From Mycobacterium intracellulare ATCC 13950 (GTDB lineage Bacteria > Actinomycetota > Actinomycetes > Mycobacteriales > Mycobacteriaceae): DNA of 64,000 nucleotides. This document shows, piece by piece, positions 55,755 through 63,878 of this stretch. The notes beneath the pieces are model-generated. The model searched no databases and had not been told where the DNA came from. It saw nothing but the letters and a program-made list of their open reading frames with translations. Position numbers and translations under genes: made by a program. The stretch's first letter is position 1; each line of letters begins with the position of its first letter. The stretch spans positions 1,550,001 through 1,614,000 of the forward strand of contig NC_016946.1 of NCBI RefSeq assembly GCF_000277125.1. The letters run 5' to 3'.

Positions 55755-56240
55755 GTGCGCATGTCAGCGAAGGCGGAGTACGCCGTGCGGGCGATGATCC
55801 AGCTCGCCACGGTGTCCGACGGGACGCTGGTGAAGACCGACGACTTGGCCCAGGCCCAGGGCATCCCGCCGCAATTTCTCGTCGACATCCTGACCAACCT
55901 GCGCACCGACCGGCTCGTGCGCAGCCATCGTGGCCGTGAGGGCGGCTACGAATTGGCCCGCTCCGGCAGCGACATCAGCATCGCCGACGTCCTGCGCTGC
56001 ATCGATGGGCCACTGGCCAGCGTCCGCGACATCGGACTCGGGGACCTGCCGTATTCGGGACCGACCGCCGCGCTCACCGACGTCTGGCGGGCGCTGCGCG
56101 CCAGCATGCGGTCCGTGCTGGAACAAACCACCCTGGCCGACGTCGCGACCGGCGGCCTGCCCAAGCATGTGGCGCAACTGGCCGACGACTATCGGAAACA
56201 GGAGAGCCAGCGGCACGGCTCGGCGCGCACCGGCGACTAG
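55755..56240 (+). CDS. Rrf2-family regulator (Rv1287-like)
   Basis: A 161-residue winged-helix Rrf2 protein starting [17 protein letters not shown]. The DNA-binding part is at about 15-60 ([19 protein letters not shown]). Only one Cys is seen (LRCIDG), so it lacks the three Cys that bind an iron-sulfur cluster in IscR. It follows cysNC by 58 bp. In other bacteria cluster-free Rrf2 proteins such as CymR control sulfur genes, so control of cysDNC is plausible (inference). GTG 55755 gives the same length as Rv1287. Confidence 0.9.
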   Translation: MRMSAKAEYAVRAMIQLATVSDGTLVKTDDLAQAQGIPPQFLVDILTNLRTDRLVRSHRGREGGYELARSGSDISIADVLRCIDGPLASVRDIGLGDLPYSGPTAALTDVWRALRASMRSVLEQTTLADVATGGLPKHVAQLADDYRKQESQRHGSARTGD

Positions 56241-56257
56241 GCAACGTGCACAACGGC

Positions 56258-56647
56258 TCAGCCGCCCGACCCGTAGGGGCGGGTGAGGATCTCCATGGCA
56301 TGACCGGAGGGGTCGGTGAAATACACCCCGCGTCCGCCGTCATTGTGGTTGATCTCGCCGGGACGCGTGGCGCCCGGATCGGCCCAGTGCTGCATGCCAC
56401 GAGCCCGGATCTTGTCGTAGATCGTGTCGAACTCCTGCTCGGACACCAAGAAGGCGTAGTGCTGACGCGGGATGTCCGCGCCGTCGGGGGCATCCGCGTA
56501 GTCCAGGGTGGCACCGTGCTCTAGTTCGACAACCATGAAGTGGCCGAACGGCTTTGGGCTGGGCAGCCCGAACAGCTCGGTGAGAAACTCGGCGGATTCT
56601 CGTTTGTCGCGCGACGCGACGATGGTGTGGTTGAAACTGATGCTCAT
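56258..56647 (-). CDS. VOC-superfamily protein (glyoxalase-like)
   Basis: A 129-residue two-unit VOC protein. His7 (SFNHTIVASRD), a central His in PRQHYAFLV and a late Glu (HAMEILTRP) fit metal ligands. The size is near that of glyoxalase I or fosfomycin-type enzymes. No reaction can be named. It lies 43 bp after the next upstream VOC gene on the same strand, so the two may be cotranscribed. Confidence 0.85.
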   Translation of the reverse strand: MSISFNHTIVASRDKRESAEFLTELFGLPSPKPFGHFMVVELEHGATLDYADAPDGADIPRQHYAFLVSEQEFDTIYDKIRARGMQHWADPGATRPGEINHNDGGRGVYFTDPSGHAMEILTRPYGSGG

Positions 56648-56690
56648 AGTTCTGTCCAGTCAACCACCGCACGCCCCGCGCGACAACGCG

Positions 56691-57113
56691 CTACTTCGGC
56701 GCGGTCAGCTCCAGGGCGATGTTGTCGGGGTCGCGGAACTCCAGTATGTAAGACGGCCCGATGTCCTTGATCGGCTCGTGAGCCAGGCCGAGGTCATCGA
56801 GATGCGCTGCCGCCGAATCCAATTCGTCCCTAGTGGTGAGCCGGAACGCGATGTGGTCCAGCCCGACGCGATTCTCGTCGAAGCGGCCCGCGGCGACGGG
56901 CCGCAGCCCGAGCAGCGTGCCGCCGAGGTCGTAGATGACACCGCCGAACAAAAAGCTCAACTGATTGCGGGTGGCTTCGTCGGCGTTGTCGGGGACCTCC
57001 AGCAACACCGGCCAGCCGAACACGCTCTCGTAGAACTGCCGGGATCGCTCGATATCGGTCACGGTCAGCCGGACATGCGCGATGGAAGTGCTGGTGAAGT
57101 CCATTCGGTCCAT
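56691..57113 (-). CDS. VOC-superfamily protein (second of pair)
   Basis: A VOC protein of about 140 residues with HVRLTVTDIERSRQFYESVF, the typical first unit, and LDHIAFRLTTRDEL starting the second. A final ALELTAP has the usual Glu. The start is uncertain: ATG 57113 or 57104 fit the family, while 57134 and 57143 would place the start codon inside the palindrome at 57131-57145. It is divergent from an LLM-type gene and probably shares its control site. Confidence 0.85.
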   Translation of the reverse strand: MDRMDFTSTSIAHVRLTVTDIERSRQFYESVFGWPVLLEVPDNADEATRNQLSFLFGGVIYDLGGTLLGLRPVAAGRFDENRVGLDHIAFRLTTRDELDSAAAHLDDLGLAHEPIKDIGPSYILEFRDPDNIALELTAPK

Positions 57114-57130
57114 GGTTCCACTGATGGGTC

Positions 57131-57145
57131 GCATGTTAAACATGC
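57131..57145. promoter_or_regulatory. 15-bp palindrome between divergent genes, probable operator
   Basis: GCATGTT-A-AACATGC has perfect 7-bp arms around one base. It lies in the short gap between the VOC gene (- strand) and the LLM oxidoreductase gene (+ strand), where a regulator could control both. No regulator gene is adjacent. Confidence 0.5.
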
Positions 57146-57158
57146 CAGAATCGCCGTC

Positions 57159-58049
57159 GTGCAGATAGCGATGACGATGCCGGTGATGGAACCGGATCTG
57201 GATGCGACGGTGCTCGAGACCTGGGCGCGCACCATTGACGACGGGCCGTTCTCGTCACTGTGCTGGGGTGAGCGCATCGCGTTCGACAATCCGGACAACC
57301 TGACGCTGCTGGGCGCGCTGGCCGCCTGGACCGATCGGGTGCGGCTGCTGACGACGGTGATCGTGCCGCAACTGCACGACCCGGTCATGCTCGCCAAGGG
57401 TCTGGCGACCGGCGACATGCTCAGCGGCGGCCGGTTGACCGTCGGCATCGGCGTGGGCGGCCGGCACGAGGATTACCACGCCGTCGGCGCCGACCCCGCC
57501 ACACAGACCATGCGCGGCATGGCCGAACGGGTGGCGGTGATGAAGCGCGTCTGGGCGGGGGAGAAGACCACCGACTCGGTGCGGCCCGTCGGTCCGGCGC
57601 CGGTGCAGCCCGGCGGTCCACCGCTGTTCGTCGGCAGTATCGGTCCGAAGACCATCCGCAGCGCCGCGGCGTGGGCCGACGGGCTGGCGGGCACCACCCT
57701 GGACCTCGACGTCGCCAAGCAGAACGAGCTGTTCGACGTCACGCGAGACGCCTGGGCGCGGGCCGGCAAGCCCAAACCCCACCTCATCACCTCGTTTTGG
57801 TTCGCTTTCGGGTCCCCCGAGGAGTCCCGCGCCCAGGTGCACCGCCATCTACGTCGCTACATGAACTGGATACCGGCCGAATACGTCGACGCCATGGCGC
57901 CGATGACCGGGTGGGCCGGCAGCGAAGACGAGCTGCTGGACGTGCTGCGCCGGTTCGAGGAGATCGGCACCGACGAGGTTCAGCTCATCCCGACGAGCTC
58001 GGATGTCGATCAGCTGCGCCGCGCCGCGGAGGTCGCCGGGCGGCTGTAG
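57159..58049 (+). CDS. LLM-class flavin/F420-type oxidoreductase
   Basis: A 296-residue luciferase-like protein. The start VQIAMTMPVMEPDLDATVLE and the GGRLTVGIGVGGRHEDY block are typical of the family that often uses F420 in mycobacteria. GTG 57159 gives the full N-terminal strand; ATG 57171 would lose four residues. It lies 14 bp after the palindrome. The substrate is unknown. Confidence 0.86.
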   Translation: MQIAMTMPVMEPDLDATVLETWARTIDDGPFSSLCWGERIAFDNPDNLTLLGALAAWTDRVRLLTTVIVPQLHDPVMLAKGLATGDMLSGGRLTVGIGVGGRHEDYHAVGADPATQTMRGMAERVAVMKRVWAGEKTTDSVRPVGPAPVQPGGPPLFVGSIGPKTIRSAAAWADGLAGTTLDLDVAKQNELFDVTRDAWARAGKPKPHLITSFWFAFGSPEESRAQVHRHLRRYMNWIPAEYVDAMAPMTGWAGSEDELLDVLRRFEEIGTDEVQLIPTSSDVDQLRRAAEVAGRL

Positions 58050-58118
58050 TCCTGCTCGGGCCGAGCGGCGGCACGGGGTGAATTGCCGCATCGGCGCCGC
58101 GGGGTTTTCATTAGCGAC

Positions 58119-58985
58119 ATGACGCAGCAGGAGTTGCCCGCCCCGCTGGCCGAAATGACCGGGCTGATGGCGCAGTGCGCGAACAACGGCGATTTCGCCG
58201 GGGCCGCGCTGCAGGCGAACGAGCTGGTGACCCTGTGCCGGGCAACGCTGGGGGAGCGCGATCCCAACGTCCTCGAGCTCAAGGTGGCGCTGGCCACCGT
58301 GCAGCTGCGGGCGGGCGAGGACGCCGCCGTCTACGCCGACCTAAAGGAGTTGATACCCGATCTCGTCGAGGTGCTCGGTCGCGATCACCTGAGCACCTTG
58401 ACCGCGCGCCACCTGCTGGCCGGTCGCCAACAAGCGCCGGTGTCGTCGCTGTCCGAATGGTCGCAGCTCGTCACCGACGAACAGCGGATTCTGGGGCCCG
58501 ACCACGAGAGCACGCTGATGGCCCGCGAGAGGGTCGCCGAGAAGCGTTGGGAGACCGGTGATTTCGCCGGGGCTATGACCGAGGGCCAACATGTGCTCGC
58601 CGCACGGCGCCGGGTGCTCGGCGACGACCACGCCGACACCCTCGGGACGCGGTTGATGCTGGCGATCTGGCGAGGGCGGGCCGGTGACATCCCCGGGGCG
58701 ATCACCGAACTCGAGTGGCTGATCGGCGAGCTGCGCGACAAGCTGGGCAGCGACCACGTTCATCTGCTCATGGCGCGGCACATGTTCACGCTGTGGGCCC
58801 CGAAACGGGCCGGCGTGACGGACGGGGTCACCGCATGGGAGGCGCTGGTCGAGGAGGAAGCCCGCGTCCTCGGCGATGAGCATCCGGTGACAATCGCGGC
58901 CCGCCAGGAATTGGCCGGCTGGTGTGCCCGGCACCGCGCCCGCGCGGGCGAACCCGACACCCCCGTGGACTGGTCCGCCTCCTGA
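58119..58985 (+). CDS. TPR-like helical repeat protein
   Basis: A 288-residue protein built of about five 42-residue helical pairs of the kinesin-light-chain TPR type: repeats end in LGxDHxxTL (LGRDHLSTLTAR, LGPDHESTLMAR, LGDDHADTLGTR, LGSDHVHLLMAR and LGDEHPVTIAAR). Such arrays bind other proteins. No enzyme or membrane part is seen. ATG 58119 is chosen because the preceding 12 codons look non-family. The partner is unknown. Confidence 0.83.
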   Translation: MTQQELPAPLAEMTGLMAQCANNGDFAGAALQANELVTLCRATLGERDPNVLELKVALATVQLRAGEDAAVYADLKELIPDLVEVLGRDHLSTLTARHLLAGRQQAPVSSLSEWSQLVTDEQRILGPDHESTLMARERVAEKRWETGDFAGAMTEGQHVLAARRRVLGDDHADTLGTRLMLAIWRGRAGDIPGAITELEWLIGELRDKLGSDHVHLLMARHMFTLWAPKRAGVTDGVTAWEALVEEEARVLGDEHPVTIAARQELAGWCARHRARAGEPDTPVDWSAS

Positions 58986-59001
58986 CCTGGATGTGCCGGC
59001 G

Positions 59002-60720
59002 TCAGGTCGCCGCTTTGTCCGCCGGGCGCTCGTCGTCGACGGCAGGCTCCTGCGGTGGCTGCCCCTTGCGCAGCGTCTCCAGCAGCTCCCGGTACGGCCC
59101 GACCAGGTAGACCGTGTCGCCGCCGCGAAGCCAGGCGTCGCGGCGCGGGTGTAGCTCGACCGGGGCGTCCCGACGGGTGATGGCGATGACCCGGGTCTGG
59201 GTGGACATTTCGAACATCCGCAGCCCGTCGAGTTCGCTGCCGGCCGCCACGTGCATAGCGCCGACCATGAAGGATCGCTGCCCGACCGAGAACGTGCCCA
59301 GCACCTGCAAACCCATCGCCGCACCGATGAACCACGGGGCGGCCAGGTCGACCGTCGACCGGACGTTCTCGAACCCGAACCGCTTGGCCACCGCGTCGCC
59401 GAGGGTGCGGTCGTAGATGCGCAGCACGATCGGCACGTCGGGCCGGTTGACCTCGGGCATCACCCGGGGACCCAGCATCTCGCGCAGCACGATGCCGATC
59501 TCGATGTTGACCATGTCGTCCTGAGTCAGCACGGCCACGGCCCGGGCGCGGTCGACGCGGGCCGACTCCAGCGTCTGGCGCAGCGTGGCGTCCCCGAAGA
59601 TCACCGGCACGTCGAGTTCGGCCGCGGTCGACAGGAACCGGTTGTTCTCGTCGCGTTCGATCACCGCGACGTCGTATCCGGCCGCGGTCAGATCGCCGAC
59701 GACGCGGCTGCCGAAGGAGCCCAGCCCCACCACGATGATGTGGTCGCGCAGGTGGCGCGCCCGCCGAACACCGGCCGATTGCAGGACGCGGCGCGACAAC
59801 AGCAAGTCCGCCACGAAGGCGACGAGCAGCGCGGTGGTGGTCACGCCGGCGAACATCAGGCCGACGGCGAAGATGCGTAGCCACGCGGATTGTTGGGCGA
59901 AGGTGAATTCGCCGTATCCCACGGTGGTGATGGTCTCCGCGGTGAAATACATTGCGTCAAGCCAGGACAGGCGCGGCTTCGTGTAGGAGAAGTGCACGAC
60001 GATCGTCGACGCGAGCAGCAGGGTGAGCGCGAGCAGCATGGCGGGGAAGAGCAGGGGGTTGACGTCGTCGCGCATTGCGCGTGCGGCGTCCGAGGCCCGC
60101 CGCACCCACGAGCGGCGCGAGCGCGTCGCCGTCGGCCGGGGCGTTTTGATGCCGCGGGCGGCCAGTTCGTCGGCGCTGCCGATCATGGCGGTCCAATCAC
60201 CGGCGCGCACCCGATGGTCGCGGCCCGGACAGGGCACCACCTCGCCGGGGGTAGCGGCGTCCTGGCCGTGGATCACGGCCACCGGTGCCAGGTCGCCGTA
60301 GATCTCTCGAAGGGTCGCGTCGCGTGGCGCCTCGGCGCCCGACACGACGAAGTCGATGCCGGCCGCCTCGACCGGGTGGGTGTTGCTCGCCAGGCACGCC
60401 TCGACGACCGACGGCGCCGCGAGGTCGGCGACATCGAGGATGGCCCCGGGGCCGTTGTCGGCGGCCACCGCTCCCCGCAGCACGTCGTTGCCCAACCGGG
60501 CGACCACGCGCAGATTCGGATTCGTTTTCCTTGCCAATAAAGCGTTTTCGAGATTCTTGGCGTCGTCACGCCCGGCGCAGACGATGGCGCTTGTTTGGGT
60601 GAGGTCCGCGTCGGTGAGGTCCTCGCTCGGCAGCTTGACGACGGTGGCGCCCGCGCGGTTCAGTTCCGTGGCGATCGTGGTCGCGAGCACGTCGTCGCCG
60701 CTGACGATGATGCCACCCAT
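59002..60720 (-). CDS. Potassium channel/transport protein with two RCK (TrkA-N) domains
   Basis: A 572-residue protein. An N-terminal Rossmann-type TrkA-N domain (GGIIVSGDDVLATTIATEL) is followed by two membrane helices with the selectivity filter TVGYGEF, then a second TrkA-N domain (IIVVGLGSFGSRVVGDLTAAG) and a TrkA-C-like end. It resembles a two-helix potassium channel gated by nucleotide-binding domains. ATG 60720 is chosen because AAAGGTGGGG lies just upstream; ATG 60741 would add seven residues. Confidence 0.87.
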   Translation of the reverse strand: MGGIIVSGDDVLATTIATELNRAGATVVKLPSEDLTDADLTQTSAIVCAGRDDAKNLENALLARKTNPNLRVVARLGNDVLRGAVAADNGPGAILDVADLAAPSVVEACLASNTHPVEAAGIDFVVSGAEAPRDATLREIYGDLAPVAVIHGQDAATPGEVVPCPGRDHRVRAGDWTAMIGSADELAARGIKTPRPTATRSRRSWVRRASDAARAMRDDVNPLLFPAMLLALTLLLASTIVVHFSYTKPRLSWLDAMYFTAETITTVGYGEFTFAQQSAWLRIFAVGLMFAGVTTTALLVAFVADLLLSRRVLQSAGVRRARHLRDHIIVVGLGSFGSRVVGDLTAAGYDVAVIERDENNRFLSTAAELDVPVIFGDATLRQTLESARVDRARAVAVLTQDDMVNIEIGIVLREMLGPRVMPEVNRPDVPIVLRIYDRTLGDAVAKRFGFENVRSTVDLAAPWFIGAAMGLQVLGTFSVGQRSFMVGAMHVAAGSELDGLRMFEMSTQTRVIAITRRDAPVELHPRRDAWLRGGDTVYLVGPYRELLETLRKGQPPQEPAVDDERPADKAAT

Positions 60721-60821
60721 AAACCCCACCTTTGATGACATTGGCGCTCACGTGTTGCTATGACTATCGGGCACCGTGCCGGTTGACGCCAGTGCGACAT
60801 GTGCTCAAGCGCGAATTGATT

Positions 60822-60843
60822 GGGCGGGCGGGCGGGCGGTGGG
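60822..60843 (+). other. Potential G-quadruplex (GGGC tandem)
   Basis: Four GGG runs separated by single C (60822-60836), with further GG and GGG runs up to 60843. It lies in the 196-bp gap between the channel gene start and the isomerase-like gene stop. On the - strand it is a C-rich element upstream of the channel gene. Confidence 0.4.
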
Positions 60844-60916
60844 CCGCGGCCAAAGGCACTGCGATCGTGGGTGCGAATCCGAGTTAAGCCATCTGCCAAC
60901 GGGATTGGCGACCGGG

Positions 60917-61288
60917 CTACAACACCTGGACGTCAGCCGGTGACCAGAAGGCGCGCATCGACGTGATTTTGGCGTCCGCGTCGAACAACATCGTCGAGAT
61001 GGGGGAGATCCGGGTGCGGCTGTCACCGGCGTCGAGCGTGAGGTGCCACAAGAAGGCGGCTTCGCTGCCGGAGACCCGCAATTCGGCGAGTTCGGTGTCC
61101 TTCTTGGCGTCTTGGAATCCCGCATAGAACGCGCGGATGGCGTCATGCCCGCGGCGAATGTCGGCGCCGATCGGATCCTCGATGGTGGCATCGGCGGCGT
61201 AGAGGGTCACGATGTCGTCGGCGGTGCCCGTGGCGACGAGCGCGAGGTAGCGATTGACGGTCTCGGTGATGGCTTGCAGGGACGGCAT
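60917..61288 (-). CDS. SnoaL/ketosteroid-isomerase-like protein
   Basis: A 123-residue NTF2-fold protein with VNRYLALVATGTADDIVTLYA and DATIEDPIG, typical of the steroid delta-isomerase-like group, and a DAGDSRTRISPIS strand. The Asp in EDPIG may be the active-site acid. It should act on a small hydrophobic substrate. The role here is unknown. It is divergent from the Nudix gene. Confidence 0.85.
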   Translation of the reverse strand: MPSLQAITETVNRYLALVATGTADDIVTLYAADATIEDPIGADIRRGHDAIRAFYAGFQDAKKDTELAELRVSGSEAAFLWHLTLDAGDSRTRISPISTMLFDADAKITSMRAFWSPADVQVL

Positions 61289-61356
61289 GGATTCGGACGC
61301 TACTCCCTCGCCATGGCCACCTCTTCAGGAGCGGTGTGCACGGCAATACTGGCGGC

Positions 61357-61887
61357 GTGACGTTCATCGAATGCCTCGCGAGCCGCGAGATCTACCGGAA
61401 TCCGTGGATGGTGCTGCGCGAGGATGACATCCGCCGCCCGGACGGCAGCACCGGCCTCTACGGCGTCGTCGACAAGCCGGGCTACGCGCTCGTGATGCCC
61501 TATGACGGGCGACGCTTCCGGTTGGTCGAGCAGTTTCGCTACCCCATCGGGGAGCGGCGTTGGGAGTTTCCCCAAGGCACCGCCCCGGACCTGGCCGACG
61601 CCGACCCGGCCGAGTTGGCCTCGCGTGAGCTGCGCGAGGAAACCGGATTGCGCGCAACGACGTTCGAGGCGCTCGGCGAGCTCGACGCGGCCCCGGGGAT
61701 GACCAGTCAGCGCGGCTGGGTGTTTCTGGCCACGGGCATCATCGAGGGCGAAGCCGACCGCGAACACGAGGAACAGGACATGCGCAGCGCGTGGTTCGCC
61801 CGCGACGAGGTGGAGCGGATGATCCGCGAGGGCGTCATCGCCGACGCGCAGTCGATCGCCGCGTATGCCCTGTTCCTGTTGCGCTGA
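61357..61887 (+). CDS. Nudix hydrolase (ADP-ribose pyrophosphatase-like)
   Basis: A 176-residue Nudix protein. The catalytic box ends in RELREETGL, with the preceding WEFPQGTAPDLADADPAE segment. The 40-residue N-terminal beta part resembles ADP-ribose pyrophosphatases. It should cleave a nucleoside diphosphate linked to another group. GTG 61357 gives the family start (TFIECLASREIYRNPW). Confidence 0.88.
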   Translation: MTFIECLASREIYRNPWMVLREDDIRRPDGSTGLYGVVDKPGYALVMPYDGRRFRLVEQFRYPIGERRWEFPQGTAPDLADADPAELASRELREETGLRATTFEALGELDAAPGMTSQRGWVFLATGIIEGEADREHEEQDMRSAWFARDEVERMIREGVIADAQSIAAYALFLLR

Positions 61888-61947
61888 AAACCGTGATCGT
61901 GTCCTCGCCGAGATCACACCGCGTCATCGGACGCTCACCATTGACCG

Positions 61948-62457
61948 ATGCGACCGAGGCTTCGGGTAGTTGCGGTCCTCGCAGCCGTGACTGCCTCGGT
62001 CGCCGGCGCCCCCGCCGTCTGCGCCCATGCGGTGTCGCCGTCGTGGAACGGCAAATACTCACTGGTGCGGTATGCGGCCGGCAAAACCGGCACCAGCGTC
62101 GCCGCGACGCAGGCCGAAGCCACGTTCAGCGCCGACTACGTCTTCACCACCGCATGCTCGTCGGGCCGGTGTGTGGCCACCGCCACCGACGGGCCTACGC
62201 CCAAGAATCCGACCCTGCCCCGGCCGTCGCGCTACACCTGGGACGGGGCGAAATGGGTGGAGCGCTTCGACTTTCAGTGGGATTGCTATATGGGCGAGGG
62301 CGTGCCGAAGGTGTGGGCGCCCGCGCGTTCGTGGGCCTTCTACACGCCGCAGGCGGACGGATCGCTGCGCGGTGTCTGGCACACCGACATCAACGGCGGC
62401 CCGTGCCGCGGAACGGTCGAAATGCCGGTGGCGGCGTTTGCCGCCGGGACGGCCTGA
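61948..62457 (+). CDS. Secreted protein of unknown function (Rv2253-like family)
   Basis: A 169-residue exported protein. A signal peptide ends near AVCAHA (residues 1-27). The mature part has paired Cys (TTACSSGRC, DCYMG and GGPCRG) and WNGKYSLV and RYTWDGAKWV strands. It resembles a family of small secreted mycobacterial proteins that includes Rv2253 (memory, not searched). No function is known. Confidence 0.75.
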   Translation: MRPRLRVVAVLAAVTASVAGAPAVCAHAVSPSWNGKYSLVRYAAGKTGTSVAATQAEATFSADYVFTTACSSGRCVATATDGPTPKNPTLPRPSRYTWDGAKWVERFDFQWDCYMGEGVPKVWAPARSWAFYTPQADGSLRGVWHTDINGGPCRGTVEMPVAAFAAGTA

Positions 62458-62472
62458 CGAAGGCGACGCCGA

Positions 62473-63156
62473 TCAGTCCGGCGCGCTGGTCATGGAGGCG
62501 ATGTAATACACCTCGTGACCGGTCGGATAGCCGCCACCGTCGGTGGCGATGTGGACGTGGTCGTAATGGTTGGCGGTCTCCGAGCCCAGGTCGGCCGTCC
62601 AATTGCCGCCGCCGACGCCCGGGTAGATCTTCTGGCGCCAGATCACGTGATTGATGCCCCAGCGCTTCGCGTTCGCCAGCGCATAGCCGGCGATCTGGTT
62701 GCCGAGGTCGATGCCCTCGGGGGTGTGGAAGTTCGGGATCATCACGTCGATCGCCAACCCCTTGGGATGCCACGGCAGCGGGTCCTCCCGATACCCGTAG
62801 ATCGTTTTGATCTGCGGAAACAGCACTCCGATCGCGCGGGCCGCCCAGATGGTCTTGACCTGTAGCCGATCCTCGGACGCGACGCCGCGGGGCAACGCGA
62901 GCTGAAATTGCTGGCCGGCGGACGGCGCGGGCGGTGCCAGCGCGGTGAGTGCCTCCACCTCGGCGGGACTCGCGGTGTGCGGTGGGCTGGGTGGCGGGGC
63001 CGCCGCCGCGGTGGCGCTGGTGGGGGTCGCCGCCGGCGTCTCGGCGCAACACCGCGGCTTGGTGCCCTGGGCGTGGATCATGGCGGCCGAGACGACGAGC
63101 GACGCCGCGACCGCCAGCCATCGGCCAGCGCCCTTGGCGAACACTCTCACGCCCAC
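62473..63156 (-). CDS. Secreted M15-like metallopeptidase-fold protein
   Basis: A 227-residue exported protein. A signal peptide (about 1-30) is followed by a Pro/Ala/Thr-rich linker and a C-terminal domain. HPKGLAIDVMIP and NHYDHVHIA give a His-x6-Asp and a DHVH, the zinc-binding pattern of the LAS/M15 peptidase fold (VanY-like). It may act on peptidoglycan or be a non-catalytic relative. The start is GTG 63156, with GTG 63150 and 63144 also in frame. Confidence 0.78.
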   Translation of the reverse strand: MGVRVFAKGAGRWLAVAASLVVSAAMIHAQGTKPRCCAETPAATPTSATAAAAPPPSPPHTASPAEVEALTALAPPAPSAGQQFQLALPRGVASEDRLQVKTIWAARAIGVLFPQIKTIYGYREDPLPWHPKGLAIDVMIPNFHTPEGIDLGNQIAGYALANAKRWGINHVIWRQKIYPGVGGGNWTADLGSETANHYDHVHIATDGGGYPTGHEVYYIASMTSAPD

Positions 63157-63331
63157 GGCCAGCAGCTTAATGTCGCCTGTGACCTGTGTGGCGGTGTTTT
63201 CAGAAGACGGGCGTGCGACGCGTCGTTCGAGCGAATGTGACCGTCTGGCCTACAGCAGAAGTGGGTAAACAACGCACTAGCGCGCGGCGCTGAAGTTCGA
63301 GAGCGAGTCACCGGTCGAAAGGCGGCAGCAC

Positions 63332-63655
63332 ATGGTTCGTCACGAGGGGGGCCGATGGGACGTCGGAATCAAGGCCGCCGCGGTCTACGTCGAGCGCATC
63401 TCGGACAGCGACGAGCGCCTCTTCGAGGATTCGTTGGCCGCCGAGGAGGCGCGCGACCTGGCGGGGCTGCTGACGAAGTATGCGGACAAGCTCGACGAGG
63501 CGACGTATTCCGATAAGGCCAAGGAGTCCGGCGAGGGCGAGGAGTCTGCCAAGGCCGAGGAGTCCGACGAGTCCGACGAGTCCGAAAAGGCGGAGAAGTC
63601 AGAGGACTCCGACGGGCCAGAGGACTCCGACGAGTCGGACAAGTCGTCGGATTAA
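63332..63655 (+). CDS. Small acidic protein with Ser/Asp/Glu repeat tail
   Basis: A 107-residue protein. The first 60 residues form a mixed alpha/beta part (WDVGIKAAAVYVERIS, then LAAEEARDLAGLLTKYADKL). The last 45 residues are a low-complexity tail of Ser, Glu, Asp and Lys from imperfect repeats of ESDESDES type. The tail is probably disordered. The start follows GAAAGGCGG. No known family recognised. Confidence 0.7.
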   Translation: MVRHEGGRWDVGIKAAAVYVERISDSDERLFEDSLAAEEARDLAGLLTKYADKLDEATYSDKAKESGEGEESAKAEESDESDESEKAEKSEDSDGPEDSDESDKSSD

Positions 63656-63690
63656 GCGCAAAAGCACCATCTGACCTGCGGTAACACCGG

Positions 63691-63763
63691 TGCCCCCGGC
63701 AGGATTCGAACCTGCGGCCTTCTGCTCCGGAGGCAGACGCTCTATCCCCTGAGCTACGGGGGC
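63691..63763 (-). tRNA. tRNA-Arg (anticodon CCG)
   Basis: A 73-nt cloverleaf reads on the - strand. The acceptor stem GCCCCCG pairs with CGGGGGC before the discriminator A; the anticodon loop CTCCGGA gives anticodon CCG, reading Arg codon CGG. The T-loop GTTCGAATC is normal. The 3' CCA is not encoded. It lies just before argS. Confidence 0.95.
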
Positions 63764-63878
63764 GCTACAACTTTGTTGTTGCACCATTGGGCTCCGACAG
63801 ACTAGCGCATCCAGGCGGCCGCCCCGCCACCGCAACGGATTCGGGGCGCGGGCATGCGAGCCAATAGGATGGACGCTC

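Noticed and set aside
54221..55906. 561-codon open frame on the - strand across cysNC
   Set aside because: Antisense shadow of the clear CysNC coding sequence; composition is Arg/Gly/Val/His-rich and without motifs.
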